Shown here: piece by piece, positions 27,332 to 37,780 of the stretch | Position numbering within the stretch: the stretch's first letter is position 1 | How the letters are laid out: the number at the start of each line of letters is the position of its first letter | Origin: Muribaculaceae bacterium | GTDB lineage: Bacteria; Bacteroidota; Bacteroidia; Bacteroidales; Muribaculaceae | Assembly (NCBI GenBank): GCA_016290325.1 | Contig: JAEETL010000010.1 | Location: forward strand, 1-64,000 | Direction: 5' to 3' | Length of the DNA: 64,000 nt | Translations under genes and position numbers: made by a program | Notes under the pieces: generated by a model | What the model was told of the DNA's origin: nothing | Database searches by the model: none | The model's input: only the letters and a program-made list of their open reading frames with translations

Positions 27332-29011
27332 TTACCATTCAGGCTCCTCGACCTTGAGGCGGTCACCGCCGTTCGGGCCCTTGATGAGCATGTCGTAGTA
27401 CTCTTGGGTGTATCCGGCAAAGGTGGGAGAAGCTGGAGTGCCATATTCGTTGCGCTCAAACTTGCCGTCTTTCTCCTTCTTGATGTTACCGTCGAGGTAC
27501 TTCACAAACAGGTACTCGCCCAGTTTCTTGTAGCGGGCGGTAGCGTCCTGGCCGGCATTGACCGAGTAGTTGGTCAGCAGTCGAACAGCAGCAGCGCGGT
27601 CGGTGGCGAGCAGCGAGGTGGCCTCGGCCTCGATGACAGACTGTTTCTTGGCAAATCCGTCCTCGATGGCGCCCTGCACCTTGCGGATGTCACCAATCAT
27701 CTGTGAATAACGATGATAGGCCTGGTTAGCCACCCAGTTGTTTACCCAGAATGCGCAGTCCCAATCGAGGGTGTACATGTCGGCCTTGCCCTGACGATAG
27801 CTCTCGGGCACCTGAGTGATGCAGCAGTACATGGGAACGAAAACGGCAGTGTTGGCATCATCGACGCCAAACCAGAAACAGCCGCCCACCTCGTCGGGCA
27901 TCCATGAGCGCATCTGTGCGACAAAGACCCAACCCGTTTGCTGGGTAGCGATGGCACGCTCCTGGCTGTATTTCACACCGTCGACCTCAAAGTCCATGGG
28001 ACGCCAGCGGTAAGGCACGCCATAGGCAGTTGTGGCACCGGGATCCTTAGTCATGTCAAACGGGGTGCCCTCAAAGTGGTCACGCATCATCTCCTGCATG
28101 TCGCGCACGCTGACCTTGCGGTCGGGCTTCACGTACAGGGGCATCACGTCAGCATCGGCTCTTGTCTTACCATAAATGAAGGGCAGATAAGCGTCCATAC
28201 CCTGATGGAAACGATTGAAGTAGCTCCACACGCGGGCGTCACAGCCACGCAGGGCACCAGCGTCAAACTTCTGGTAAACGGGAGCGAAGGCAAAGTCGGC
28301 ATCCTTGCCGCTGTACAGGCCTTTCTTCTTGGCAAACGAGATGACGTCCTTGCTGTACATGACGTTCTTCTTGTCCTTCATGTTGAATTTCCAGATGCGC
28401 GGGTTGTTGGCATGGCCGGCAATGCAGTCGTCGGGGATGCGGACAGCTACCCACACGGCACCCAGCTCATCCTTGCCCTTGCCGATCATATCCATGATCC
28501 AGATCTCATTGGGGTCACCAATCGAGAATGACTCACCCTCGCTGGCATAACCATATTGTGCCACCAGGTCGGTCATCACCTTGATGGCCTCACGGGCGGT
28601 CTTGGAACGCTGCAAGGCGATATAAATGAGGCTACCATAGTCGATGATGGACTTGCCATCCAAATCCCACAGTTCCTCACGTCCGCCCCAGGTGCTCTCG
28701 GCGATGGTCACCTGGTGCTCGTTCATGTTGCCCACAACGGCATAGGTGTGCTCCACCTCGGGGATAGCACCCATGCGCTTGCCGCTATCCCAGTCGATGA
28801 TTTCACGCATCGAGCCCTTGGGATGGTCTGCAGCAGGAAGGTACTGCAAGTCACCGAACAAGGTGTGGCTGTCGGCGGCATAAGTGATGATGGTCGAGCC
28901 ATCAGCACTGGCGTTCTTGCCTACCAGCAGGTTAGTACACGCGTCGGCAGCGGTCCAACCGGCAAGTGCCAGCATAGCTACCGATAACAGTTTAATTGAA
29001 AAGTGCTTCAT
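27332..29011 (-). CDS. Secreted C69-family dipeptidase
   Basis: 559 residues from the ATG at 29011; a longer frame from 29077 would put 22 polar residues before an otherwise canonical signal peptide and overlap the upstream gene. The signal peptide ends AADA and the next residue is Cys25 (CTNLLVGKNASADGST). This is the N-terminal nucleophile of peptidase family C69/U34, which is exposed by processing. Family members are dipeptidases (PepD-like) or related Ntn hydrolases. The conserved DWDSGKRMGAIPEVEHTY region and the C-terminal PTFAGYTQEYYD also fit. It is the last gene of a seven-gene minus-strand run of exported proteins, so I infer periplasmic or outer-membrane dipeptide hydrolysis. Confidence 0.87.
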   Translation of the reverse strand: MKHFSIKLLSVAMLALAGWTAADACTNLLVGKNASADGSTIITYAADSHTLFGDLQYLPAADHPKGSMREIIDWDSGKRMGAIPEVEHTYAVVGNMNEHQVTIAESTWGGREELWDLDGKSIIDYGSLIYIALQRSKTAREAIKVMTDLVAQYGYASEGESFSIGDPNEIWIMDMIGKGKDELGAVWVAVRIPDDCIAGHANNPRIWKFNMKDKKNVMYSKDVISFAKKKGLYSGKDADFAFAPVYQKFDAGALRGCDARVWSYFNRFHQGMDAYLPFIYGKTRADADVMPLYVKPDRKVSVRDMQEMMRDHFEGTPFDMTKDPGATTAYGVPYRWRPMDFEVDGVKYSQERAIATQQTGWVFVAQMRSWMPDEVGGCFWFGVDDANTAVFVPMYCCITQVPESYRQGKADMYTLDWDCAFWVNNWVANQAYHRYSQMIGDIRKVQGAIEDGFAKKQSVIEAEATSLLATDRAAAVRLLTNYSVNAGQDATARYKKLGEYLFVKYLDGNIKKEKDGKFERNEYGTPASPTFAGYTQEYYDMLIKGPNGGDRLKVEEPEW

Positions 29012-29054
29012 CTTTTTTTGTTTTGTATTGGTTATTGAATTGATGATAATTTCG

Positions 29055-29555
29055 TCAGTTGCCCACGGGGATGTCATAGCCCGTCAGGCGGAAAGCCACT
29101 TGGAACGGCGTGGCCTGTTTGCGTGGCTGAGGCCCCGCATAATAGTAGAACAGCCGTTGCACGTCAAACGACTTGACCTCGACAAGTTTGGTTTCGCCTG
29201 GCTTCAAACTCACCGGGACGGTGACCGTTCGCTGGGTAAGCAGCTCTCCCTTCATCGTCGTGTAGCGCAGCAGCAGACGCACTGCGCTCATGCGGTGTTT
29301 CGTGTTGTTGATGATGAAAAACGACTCTTTGCTGTCACTGGCCCGCTTGCTGAAGCCCTTGAGCGTCACAGCATTGGGGTCAATGTCAATCAGGCTGTCG
29401 GGTAACAGTCCGTCGCTGGACTCGAGCACGGCAATGGGTACCTCAACACTGCGCAGGTTCTTGCGCGTGGTGCGTGTCCGCGCGTCCAATGTGTTGACAG
29501 ACAATAGTATCAGCAGGAGCGGAAGAATTAAAATATGTTTATTCCATGTTCTCAT
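29055..29555 (-). CDS. Small secreted protein of unknown function
   Basis: 166 residues. The ATG at 29555 overlaps the stop of the preceding gene by one base (TGATG), so it is preferred over the GTG three bases earlier and implies translational coupling. Signal peptide about 1-25 (LLLILLSVNTLDA). The mature protein is one beta-rich domain (FFIINNTKHRMSAVRLLLRY, TVPVSLKPGETKLVEVKSF) with the layout of an FN3- or FxLYD-like interaction module, but I do not recognise a family. No catalytic motif. Its coupling to 29555-30151 suggests the two products act together in the envelope. Confidence 0.7.
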   Translation of the reverse strand: MRTWNKHILILPLLLILLSVNTLDARTRTTRKNLRSVEVPIAVLESSDGLLPDSLIDIDPNAVTLKGFSKRASDSKESFFIINNTKHRMSAVRLLLRYTTMKGELLTQRTVTVPVSLKPGETKLVEVKSFDVQRLFYYYAGPQPRKQATPFQVAFRLTGYDIPVGN

Positions 29556-30151
29556 CACAGGTAACGCACTCGGTTAAACGGGTTGCCGTCGCCACCCTCG
29601 GGATAAATTTTGCGGAAACCCACAGGAAGTCTTTCACCTACCCGCTCGGGGATGATGCTTACACCATTGAACAGCGTGGGCAGGAAGCGAGCGACATTCA
29701 CTCGCACCTTGACCTTCCAGTGGGGCGGGTCAAATGTGAGCGTAGTTGCAGCGGCATTAAGTGTAGCGACACACTCCAGTGGCTTGATGAGCGTCACGCG
29801 GTCACGCTGGCTATAGAGCCATAACTGGTACTTGCTGTCCACGGCACTACTGGCGATATAGCCAATGACGGTGCCTGGCACCAGATTGATGTCGGGCGAC
29901 TCGAGCAGAATAATGCGGTAGCCAATGTTGTGGTTACCCTTATAGCGCTCAATGCCAACGGTCATTTCCTCGTTGGGATAGTACCAGATACCCTCTAGGG
30001 GCTGCATGTCGGTTTCATCCAGGCGCACACGCATCGAGTCCACATCCAGCCCGTCAAGCACGACCGACTTTTTGGGGATGCCATTGCCGGCCACGGCAAT
30101 AAGCGGCAGCATGAGGAGCAAGAGCGATATGAATGCTGTGCGACTGGACAT
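29555..30151 (-). CDS. Small secreted protein of unknown function
   Basis: 198 residues with signal peptide (about 1-21, ending AVAG). The mature part is beta-rich with a Trp/Tyr-containing early motif (MQPLEGIWYYPNEEMTVGIE), which resembles the start of lipocalin- or avidin-like barrels in general character; that is not a family assignment. The gene follows DUF3078 by 8 bases and overlaps the next gene by one base, so it is firmly part of the operon. No known function. Confidence 0.7.
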   Translation of the reverse strand: MSSRTAFISLLLLMLPLIAVAGNGIPKKSVVLDGLDVDSMRVRLDETDMQPLEGIWYYPNEEMTVGIERYKGNHNIGYRIILLESPDINLVPGTVIGYIASSAVDSKYQLWLYSQRDRVTLIKPLECVATLNAAATTLTFDPPHWKVKVRVNVARFLPTLFNGVSIIPERVGERLPVGFRKIYPEGGDGNPFNRVRYL

Positions 30152-30159
30152 GAATATCG

Positions 30160-31404
30160 TTAATTGACAGTTGCGAATCGGTAAATGATGCCCAAACTGA
30201 GGATTTCCTTGAACTGCCAGTAGTTCCAGTCATCGTCGCGTTGCCTGGAGCGGTCAAAGCGCAGGTGGGTATAGAACTGAGTGGTCAGGTATTTGCCAAT
30301 AGCAAAATCCAAGGTGTTTTCCCAGTCACCCTGCACATATTCATAGTTGGTGAACATGTATAACCTGGATGTGATCATCACGCTAGGCGTGAAGCGCCAT
30401 AACAGCTTAGCCTCGAAGTTGCTACCAAAGGTGCTCTTGCTGTGGTGCCCGGCATCAATGCCAAAACGAACAGGATCGATGTCGGTGATATTGCGGCAAT
30501 ATTTGAGGTTATAGGATAGGGGAGCTATGGCCAACGTGAAGATGCGGTCATCGGCCTTCTTATAGTTATAGGTCATACCAAGACCCACATTCAACTCGGC
30601 TGGAGACAAGAATGCGGCGGTCATCGTCCGTGTGTTGGTCTTGTAATTGTTCATGAACTGGGTCGTGAACTGCAGCATCGCACTGTAGTACCAATTTTTC
30701 ACTGCCTTGTAACCCAGTTGTGACGTGAACAGGAAGTTGTCCTCGTTGATGAGGTAATTGCGGATGCTGTCACCATGAGTGGTAGATAAACCTAACTTAT
30801 ATGACAACGAGTTATTAAACAGCCAATTAGGGTGTATATCCTGATTAAGGTTGCAATTCCAGTTAATTGATCCCAGCAGGGCCAGGTTGTTCTCGCCGCC
30901 CTGATACCAGTTACCGCTGATGTAGGCTTGAGTGAACTGGAGCGAGGCGTTGAATATATGCAACCAGTTGTGAATCTTCAAGTTGGGGGCGTCGGCTGGT
31001 GTCACGTCATCGGGTACCGACACATTGGGGGGGACGATGGTGAGCATACCTTGACGCGGATCGCTTGGGATAACGCCCTCGGGCGGAGCTTCGGGTAGGC
31101 GATTAGCATTATAGGCCACCAGCTGCGGGTTTTCAATCATGGCACGCTGGCGCATGTTGTGGGTTCGCTCTGTGTTTGCGATGGCCTCCTGGAGCCAAGC
31201 GTCATTGGCATCCAGCGAATACAGCTCACCTGTTTTGGGCGATGTCATTGGCCCATTATCTGACTTATAACCGTCATAAACGAGAGGCACATAGAGCATG
31301 CTAGGCTCTGCACAGGGCTTATTGCTGTCCTGGGCAATAGCAGTCGCGCTCATCACCATGAGCGTGGCGAGCACTAGAAATGTTTTAGGTGTAAAATGCA
31401 TCAT
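30160..31404 (-). CDS. DUF3078 family outer-membrane protein
   Basis: 414 residues with signal peptide (about 1-24, ending TAIAQ). The N-terminal 125 residues are Pro-rich and probably unstructured. From about 130 to the end the sequence has the alternating pattern of an outer-membrane barrel and the GNWYQGGENN and FNNSLSYKLG segments that I associate with Bacteroidetes DUF3078 proteins. It ends in IIYRFATVN, close to a barrel-terminal strand. Function of the family is not established. It sits mid-operon between unknown exported proteins. Confidence 0.8.
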   Translation of the reverse strand: MMHFTPKTFLVLATLMVMSATAIAQDSNKPCAEPSMLYVPLVYDGYKSDNGPMTSPKTGELYSLDANDAWLQEAIANTERTHNMRQRAMIENPQLVAYNANRLPEAPPEGVIPSDPRQGMLTIVPPNVSVPDDVTPADAPNLKIHNWLHIFNASLQFTQAYISGNWYQGGENNLALLGSINWNCNLNQDIHPNWLFNNSLSYKLGLSTTHGDSIRNYLINEDNFLFTSQLGYKAVKNWYYSAMLQFTTQFMNNYKTNTRTMTAAFLSPAELNVGLGMTYNYKKADDRIFTLAIAPLSYNLKYCRNITDIDPVRFGIDAGHHSKSTFGSNFEAKLLWRFTPSVMITSRLYMFTNYEYVQGDWENTLDFAIGKYLTTQFYTHLRFDRSRQRDDDWNYWQFKEILSLGIIYRFATVN

Positions 31405-31454
31405 AAGGTCATATTTTTAGAGGTTAAACATCATTATCGTGATGATGCCTCGCG

Positions 31455-32066
31455 TCAGGCATCATAGAGCTTTTCTTTTCTTGCGGGTTTAGGCGTTTCC
31501 TGTTGTTTTTTGTCCTTTTGCTGCTGTTGCTTGGCCTTCTGCTTGGTCTGCACCTTTTGCCGCTTGCGTTCGTGGTTGGGCGTTTGGGTCTTGTTCTCGG
31601 CAAAACTCTTAATCATGTCCTCAACGGTCTCGCGATTTCCATACAGGTAGTTGACCGTGATTTCCACAATGAGGTTCTGGTGCTTGGATACAAGATCGGC
31701 AATAATGGCGCGTGAGCCGTCGGGCATAGTGCCGTTGATGCTATAGGTCTTCTTGAAACCCTTGACCTTGATTTTGCCGTTTTGCAATTCATACATGTTG
31801 AACCCCAAGGCCTTGCGCTGCAAGTTCTCGGTCAGCATCTTTTTCTCGTCACCTTTGTCCTTGCTGTAGAGTTGTACAGTCATCACCATATCTTCCCACT
31901 GTATCTCAAAACGGGTGTTGCTGTTGAAGGTGACAAAGCCGTCGTCAGGAGTTTCAAACGTTAGGTTATAACGGCTCCATGTGTAAACTGACGCGCTAGC
32001 GTCGGTCACGCCAGCCAGCAGCATGATCAGCATTAAAGCGAGTATGTTGATGAGTCGTTTTTTCAT
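31455..32066 (-). CDS. Secreted protein of unknown function with Lys/Gln-rich tail
   Basis: 203 residues with signal peptide (about 1-25, ending DASAS). The globular part (about 28-150) opens YTWSRYNLTFETPDDGFVTF and looks like a small alpha/beta stress- or lipid-related domain, but I do not recognise it. Residues 155-203 are an extreme Lys/Gln/Arg-rich, low-complexity tail (KQKAKQQQQKDKKQQ), probably disordered and able to bind acidic polymers. It lies 12 bases after the GH25 gene. Function unknown. Confidence 0.65.
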   Translation of the reverse strand: MKKRLINILALMLIMLLAGVTDASASVYTWSRYNLTFETPDDGFVTFNSNTRFEIQWEDMVMTVQLYSKDKGDEKKMLTENLQRKALGFNMYELQNGKIKVKGFKKTYSINGTMPDGSRAIIADLVSKHQNLIVEITVNYLYGNRETVEDMIKSFAENKTQTPNHERKRQKVQTKQKAKQQQQKDKKQQETPKPARKEKLYDA

Positions 32067-32078
32067 TGCTGGAAAAAT

Positions 32079-32846
32079 TTAATGTGACAATTGTTTTTGC
32101 ACGTCATCCAAGTAACGGTTCCATTCCTTTTTAGTGCCACGGAACACGTTTAGGTCAACGTCACCTTTCACGCCGGCGACATTCCCCTCGTGGCTGAACT
32201 GCTGGATGCAGTGCGGCATCTCAGGTAACAGGTCAGGGCTAGTGAAAGAGCACAGCCACAGGTCATGGTCGCCCAGCATATCCTTATAATACTTGCCATA
32301 ACCGTCCAGGTTGGTGTAGATCATCACGGGATAACCCTTATCGTTGAGGATGTTGATCATGTCCAACACGCGCTCCAGGGCAAGCTTGCGGTCGATGTTT
32401 ACACCATTTCCCCAATCATCCTCAAGATCGATGACCAATGGCAAGTCCATCGGCTTCCCCTTGATGACATTAAGAAAATTGTCGGCTTGTTCTTTGCCAG
32501 AACGATTCTTGCGGAAGAAATGGTAAGCGCCCACCTTTAGGCCCGCATTACGGGCTCCGGCATAGTTTCGCTCAAAGGCATCGTCCTGGTAAGTCTTGCC
32601 CTCACTGGCCTTTATGAAGACAAACTGGTAATTGTCGTCACTCACCTGGTCAAAGTCAATCTCACCGTTGTGTTTCGACACGTCGATGCCCGCTATGGGA
32701 TAGCGGTAGCGGTCAACATTTACCGAGTGGGGCAATATATAACGCCGTCCCACATAGAGACCAAACAAAACAACAAGTACTGCTACCCCAAGGAGGAGCA
32801 GCCACTTGATGTAGTCGGGTCTTGTAGGGACTTGGCGTTTACCCAT
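32079..32846 (-). CDS. Membrane-anchored GH25 lysozyme (muramidase)
   Basis: 255 residues. One N-terminal transmembrane anchor (about 14-33) after a short basic cytoplasmic tail, then a GH25 (Chalaropsis-type) lysozyme domain: GIDVSKHNG at 53-61, the YHFFRKN strand near 108-114, and the catalytic DLED at 139-142 (Asp139 and Glu141), then a YTNLDGYGK strand. GH25 enzymes cut the beta-1,4 bond between N-acetylmuramic acid and N-acetylglucosamine. With the anchor it would work on peptidoglycan from the periplasmic face. Neighbouring envelope genes fit wall turnover. Confidence 0.88.
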   Translation of the reverse strand: MGKRQVPTRPDYIKWLLLLGVAVLVVLFGLYVGRRYILPHSVNVDRYRYPIAGIDVSKHNGEIDFDQVSDDNYQFVFIKASEGKTYQDDAFERNYAGARNAGLKVGAYHFFRKNRSGKEQADNFLNVIKGKPMDLPLVIDLEDDWGNGVNIDRKLALERVLDMINILNDKGYPVMIYTNLDGYGKYYKDMLGDHDLWLCSFTSPDLLPEMPHCIQQFSHEGNVAGVKGDVDLNVFRGTKKEWNRYLDDVQKQLSH

Positions 32847-32860
32847 AGGCAGTCAAGGGG

Positions 32861-33289
32861 TTAGAATAATGGGACACTACTGGGGGCGTTCACCCACCTC
32901 ATCTCAAATTCCTCCTGGGTGCTGACAAGGAACAGAATACCCTGGACGAAGGAGACAATCTGAGTGACAACGGCGAGGGCGCCACAGGACAGGATGCTAG
33001 CCACTAGGAACAGAATTCCGGCGTTGGTCTTGCCAATATAGAAATAGTGCAGACCGATGGCGCCAAAGAACAAAGCCAGGATAGCGGCAACACCGCGGCT
33101 CTTGCCCGACGGGCCATTGGTGAACACGCTATCGAGACTCGACAGTGGTTGTCCGCTGAACTGCTGCTGTTGCTCTTGGTCAGCATATGAAACGTTAGTC
33201 TCGGCACCGCAGTAAGGGCATTTCACACGATTAACTCTCTCTTGAGTGCTATATTGCTTTCCGCACTCGGGACACTGATGGATATACAT
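32861..33289 (-). CDS. Zinc-ribbon plus TM2-domain membrane protein
   Basis: 142 residues. N-terminal zinc ribbon with CPEC (6-9) and CPYC (24-27), a Gln/Ser linker, then a TM2 domain (about 64-130): SRGVAAILALFFGAIGLHYFYIGK followed by a second membrane helix. TM2 proteins are small two-helix membrane proteins of unknown molecular function. First gene of the seven-gene minus-strand cluster; a heptad array lies 7 bases ahead of the ATG. A second, unrelated zinc-ribbon membrane protein stands at 55944-56369. Confidence 0.82.
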   Translation of the reverse strand: MYIHQCPECGKQYSTQERVNRVKCPYCGAETNVSYADQEQQQQFSGQPLSSLDSVFTNGPSGKSRGVAAILALFFGAIGLHYFYIGKTNAGILFLVASILSCGALAVVTQIVSFVQGILFLVSTQEEFEMRWVNAPSSVPLF

Positions 33290-33296
33290 AATCTTA

Positions 33297-33331
33297 TTTA
33301 GGTCTTAGGCTTTAGGTTTTAGGCTTTAGGT
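33297..33331 (+). repeat. Heptad array, five TTTAGGY units
   Basis: TTTAGGT, CTTAGGC, TTTAGGT, TTTAGGC, TTTAGGT, exactly 7 nt each. Inverted relative to the array at 33821-33883, on the other side of the four-helix-bundle gene. Confidence 0.85.
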
Positions 33332-33442
33332 GGTGTCACCATTGCTTCAACCCTTAGCAATTAAACTTATCTAATCATTAGACACTCCATTTCTCCAAAA
33401 AGTTGCATCTATAGTCAAATTTTTTAATGCTATTTTCAAAAT

Positions 33443-33817
33443 TCAGACTTTTTCACCATCACTGAACGAATTAGCCAAAGCATTTATCATCTTACTTATT
33501 TCCAGTATCAATTGTCTTGCATCAGACAGTTGATCTTGGTTTAGGTAATGCAGTTTCTCGCAAATCACGAGTTGCGTTGATAATTCCCATAAAGAACCTC
33601 TTGACATCAACAGATATCTCACAAACTCCTTATTGGTCCCTCGGCCACGGCCTTCAGCAATATTTGAAGGAACTGATACAACAGCCCTGCGCATTTGGTC
33701 TGATAGAGCATATTGTTCTTCAATAGGCAATAGCTTAACAAGCCTATAAATTTCAGAAGTCAGATCAATGGCTTTTTGCCACACCTTCAAATCCTGATAA
33801 TTACTTGATTTCACCAT
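33443..33817 (-). CDS. Four-helix-bundle protein (23S rRNA intervening-sequence / Avd-like family)
   Basis: 124 residues, full length. The motifs are typical of the four-helix-bundle family found in 23S rRNA intervening sequences and as the Avd accessory of diversity-generating retroelements: DLKVWQKAIDLTSEIYRL, SDQMRRAVVSVPSNIAEG, and a closing LILEISKMINALANS helix. Stand-alone members are common in Bacteroidetes; their role is unclear, with nucleic-acid binding through a basic pentameric surface proposed. No reverse transcriptase or variable region is nearby, so a retroelement is not supported. The gene is A/T-richer than its neighbours and is bracketed by inverted heptad arrays 3 bases ahead of its ATG and 111 bases after its stop, which looks like an inserted cassette. 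Confidence 0.85.
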   Translation of the reverse strand: MVKSSNYQDLKVWQKAIDLTSEIYRLVKLLPIEEQYALSDQMRRAVVSVPSNIAEGRGRGTNKEFVRYLLMSRGSLWELSTQLVICEKLHYLNQDQLSDARQLILEISKMINALANSFSDGEKV

Positions 33818-33820
33818 AGA

Positions 33821-33883
33821 ACCTAAAGCCTAACACCTAAAGCCTAACACCTAAAGCCTAAAGCCTAACACCTAACGCCTAAT
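33821..33883 (+). repeat. Heptad array, nine RCCTAAM units
   Basis: Nine exact 7-nt units alternating ACCTAAA/ACCTAAC and GCCTAAC/GCCTAAA/GCCTAAT. Inverse orientation to 33297-33331. It ends at the yidC stop codon and begins 3 bases from the ATG of the four-helix-bundle gene. Confidence 0.88.
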
Positions 33884-35964
33884 TAACGCTTACGCTTAGC
33901 GTTAGCGCGCTGCTGCTGTTGCTGCAACTTTTGTGCTTCCTCCAAGCGGGCCATCCATTTGCTCTTTTTCTTGGGCTTCGCAGAGTTGGCGGCAATGGCC
34001 GCGCGCACCTTATCCTCAGTGACGAACAATCGGGAGATATAAGTCTGGATGATCGTGATCAGCAGTGATAAAAAGTAGTAATAACTCAAACCTGAAGCAT
34101 AGTTGTTGAACCAGAACAGGAACATCAACGGCATCAGGTACATCATCCACTTCATGCCCGGCATTGACTGTGACGAAGGCTGTGACTTGGTGGTGAGGTA
34201 GGTGTAGATGATGTTGGTCACGGTCATCAACAGGCAGAACAAGCTCAAGTGGTTACCAAACAGGCTCGAAATGATAGGAATCTGGGCGCCCCACTCATAG
34301 ACCTTGTCAGGGGCACTCAGGTCATTTGCCCACAGGAATGACTGCCCGCGCAGCTCGATACACGAGGGGAAGAAGGTGAACATCGCAATCAGGATAGGCA
34401 TCTGCAGCATCATGGGCAGGCAGCCGCCCATCGGGCTTGCACCCGCCTGACGGTAGAGCTCCATCGTCTTTTGCTGCTTCTTCAGGGCATCCTCTTGGTT
34501 GGGATACTGTTCATTGATCTTGGCAATGTCGGGAGCCAGGATACGCATCTTGGCCTGTGAAACGTAGCTCTTGTATGTCAAGGGCCACAGGACAAGCTTG
34601 ATGATGATAGTGAGCACAAGGATAATGATACCGTAGCTACTAATGAATTTGCCCAGCCAGTCAAACACGGGGATAATCACGCCCGTGTTGATCACGCGGA
34701 ACAGCCACCAGCCCAGGGGAATGAGTCGTGTGAGCTTCAGGTCCTCCTTGGGCGAGTACTTGTCATAGCTCGACAACAGATGGTAGCGGTTAGGACCTAA
34801 GAAGAAGTAGAACGAAGCGACATTGGGCTTGTCACTCGAGTATGGGATCATCGTGTGGATTTTCACATCCTTAGTGTACTTCTCATAATCGGGTGAACTG
34901 TTATCTATCGATACGCTGGTCATCTTAGCCGTGCTAAAGACGCTGTCGGCGATGAGTACGGTGGAGAAGAACTGGTTTTTGGCACTCACCCATTTGAGTT
35001 TGTCTTTCACCTCATCCTCATCATTGCCGTTCTCACTGGTGTTGTCCACATCACCGTCCTTGCCAGCATACTTATAATAGATGGCACTATTGCGCTCCTC
35101 GAACTGTTTGCCAAACTCATGGCGAGAGATCTTTTGGTGCCAGTCAAGGTCAACCATGTTGATATTCAGCGGAATTACTCGTGACATGCTTTGCTGCACC
35201 ATCTCCATGCGCACCATGTAGCTACCAGGAACGAGGGTGTATTTCAAGCCCCATTGGGCGCCTCCCTCAAGCTGTAGGTTCATCAGCACGGTGCTGTCAT
35301 TGATCTTCTTGGGGGTGAAGTAGAAGTTCTTGGTCTCAAAACGCTGGGTGTTGTTGCTCAGCGTGAAGCTGTACTCGTTATCGCCCTTGTCAAAAAGCAC
35401 CAACTGCGGCGTCTTGTAGGTCTTATAGCCCTTTAACGTCGCGCGAGAGATGATACCGCCCTTGGTGCTCAGTTCCACCTTCAGGGAGTCGTTCTCGATG
35501 GTTACCATCTCTTCGCTGCCAGTTAGCGAGTTGGCAAATGAGCCGTTCTTGGCATACACGTCAAGTGCCTTTTGCACTGCCTGGATGGCCAGATTGTGGA
35601 CGGCGGGATTCTTGCTGGTCGAGGATTCCACCTCATCCCAAGTCACGGTGGTGTCACCCACGGTCACGGTACCTGTTACATTGCCATCCTTGAGCGAGAG
35701 CACAACGCCCTCGTTGTTGATGGCGGCGTTCTCGGCGGGCATACTCTGGAGCACACTCTTCAGGTGAGCCAGTTCATCACTGCTCAGGGTATCGACGTCA
35801 CCTGCTGAGATGTCGCGGTGCTTGTCGGCCTCCTGGAGAGCAGCAATAGAGTCCATTTGTCGCTGACGCTCGGCCAATTCAGCTTCGCTGGGTTTATTCA
35901 GCCAGGTGAAGCCAAAGATGACCAATCCCATCAGCAACAGTCCAATTAATGTGTTTTTATCCAT
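33883..35964 (-). CDS. yidC: Membrane protein insertase YidC
   Basis: 693 residues, within the range for Bacteroidetes YidC. N-terminal membrane anchor (about 5-22), large periplasmic domain (about 60-400), then the conserved Oxa1/YidC insertase core with membrane segments from about 435 to 650 (YGIIILVLTIIIKLVLWPLT, MGGCLPMMLQMPILIAMFTF) and a basic Lys/Arg/Gln-rich C-terminus that would contact ribosomes. It inserts inner-membrane proteins alone or with SecYEG. It lies 40 bases downstream of pyrG, an arrangement I know as common in Bacteroidetes. Confidence 0.97.
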   Translation of the reverse strand: MDKNTLIGLLLMGLVIFGFTWLNKPSEAELAERQRQMDSIAALQEADKHRDISAGDVDTLSSDELAHLKSVLQSMPAENAAINNEGVVLSLKDGNVTGTVTVGDTTVTWDEVESSTSKNPAVHNLAIQAVQKALDVYAKNGSFANSLTGSEEMVTIENDSLKVELSTKGGIISRATLKGYKTYKTPQLVLFDKGDNEYSFTLSNNTQRFETKNFYFTPKKINDSTVLMNLQLEGGAQWGLKYTLVPGSYMVRMEMVQQSMSRVIPLNINMVDLDWHQKISRHEFGKQFEERNSAIYYKYAGKDGDVDNTSENGNDEDEVKDKLKWVSAKNQFFSTVLIADSVFSTAKMTSVSIDNSSPDYEKYTKDVKIHTMIPYSSDKPNVASFYFFLGPNRYHLLSSYDKYSPKEDLKLTRLIPLGWWLFRVINTGVIIPVFDWLGKFISSYGIIILVLTIIIKLVLWPLTYKSYVSQAKMRILAPDIAKINEQYPNQEDALKKQQKTMELYRQAGASPMGGCLPMMLQMPILIAMFTFFPSCIELRGQSFLWANDLSAPDKVYEWGAQIPIISSLFGNHLSLFCLLMTVTNIIYTYLTTKSQPSSQSMPGMKWMMYLMPLMFLFWFNNYASGLSYYYFLSLLITIIQTYISRLFVTEDKVRAAIAANSAKPKKKSKWMARLEEAQKLQQQQQRANAKRKR

Positions 35965-36004
35965 ATATGTTTAAAAAGTTTTTTATTCCTATGTCTTTAG
36001 TTTT

Positions 36005-37636
<1,632 letters not shown>

Positions 37637-37644
37637 TTAACCGA

Positions 37645-37652
37645 CAAAGATA
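37645..37652 (-). promoter_or_regulatory. -7 box of the pyrG-yidC operon
   Basis: Minus-strand TATCTTTG close to the pyrG ATG, implying a leader of only about 10-13 nt. No clear -33 TTG. Confidence 0.5.
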
Positions 37653-37780
37653 CATCTTTTTTTCCAATAATCACGGGTGAAAACTCAGAAAACTAGCCAA
37701 GCACTTCCACTTTGATAGTTCTTGCATCAAAGTGATAGAAAAATGGTTAGTGCATTGGGCGGATTACCAATGCGATAGGT

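Noticed and set aside
29012-29077. Upstream start for the C69 dipeptidase
   Set aside because: It would overlap the preceding gene and add polar residues ahead of a complete signal peptide.
33297-33331. CRISPR array or telomere-like repeat
   Set aside because: Units are 7 nt, contiguous, without spacers; no cas genes. Telomere resemblance is superficial on a bacterial chromosome.
33443-33817. Diversity-generating retroelement (Avd accessory)
   Set aside because: No reverse transcriptase, template repeat or variable repeat within the window around the gene.
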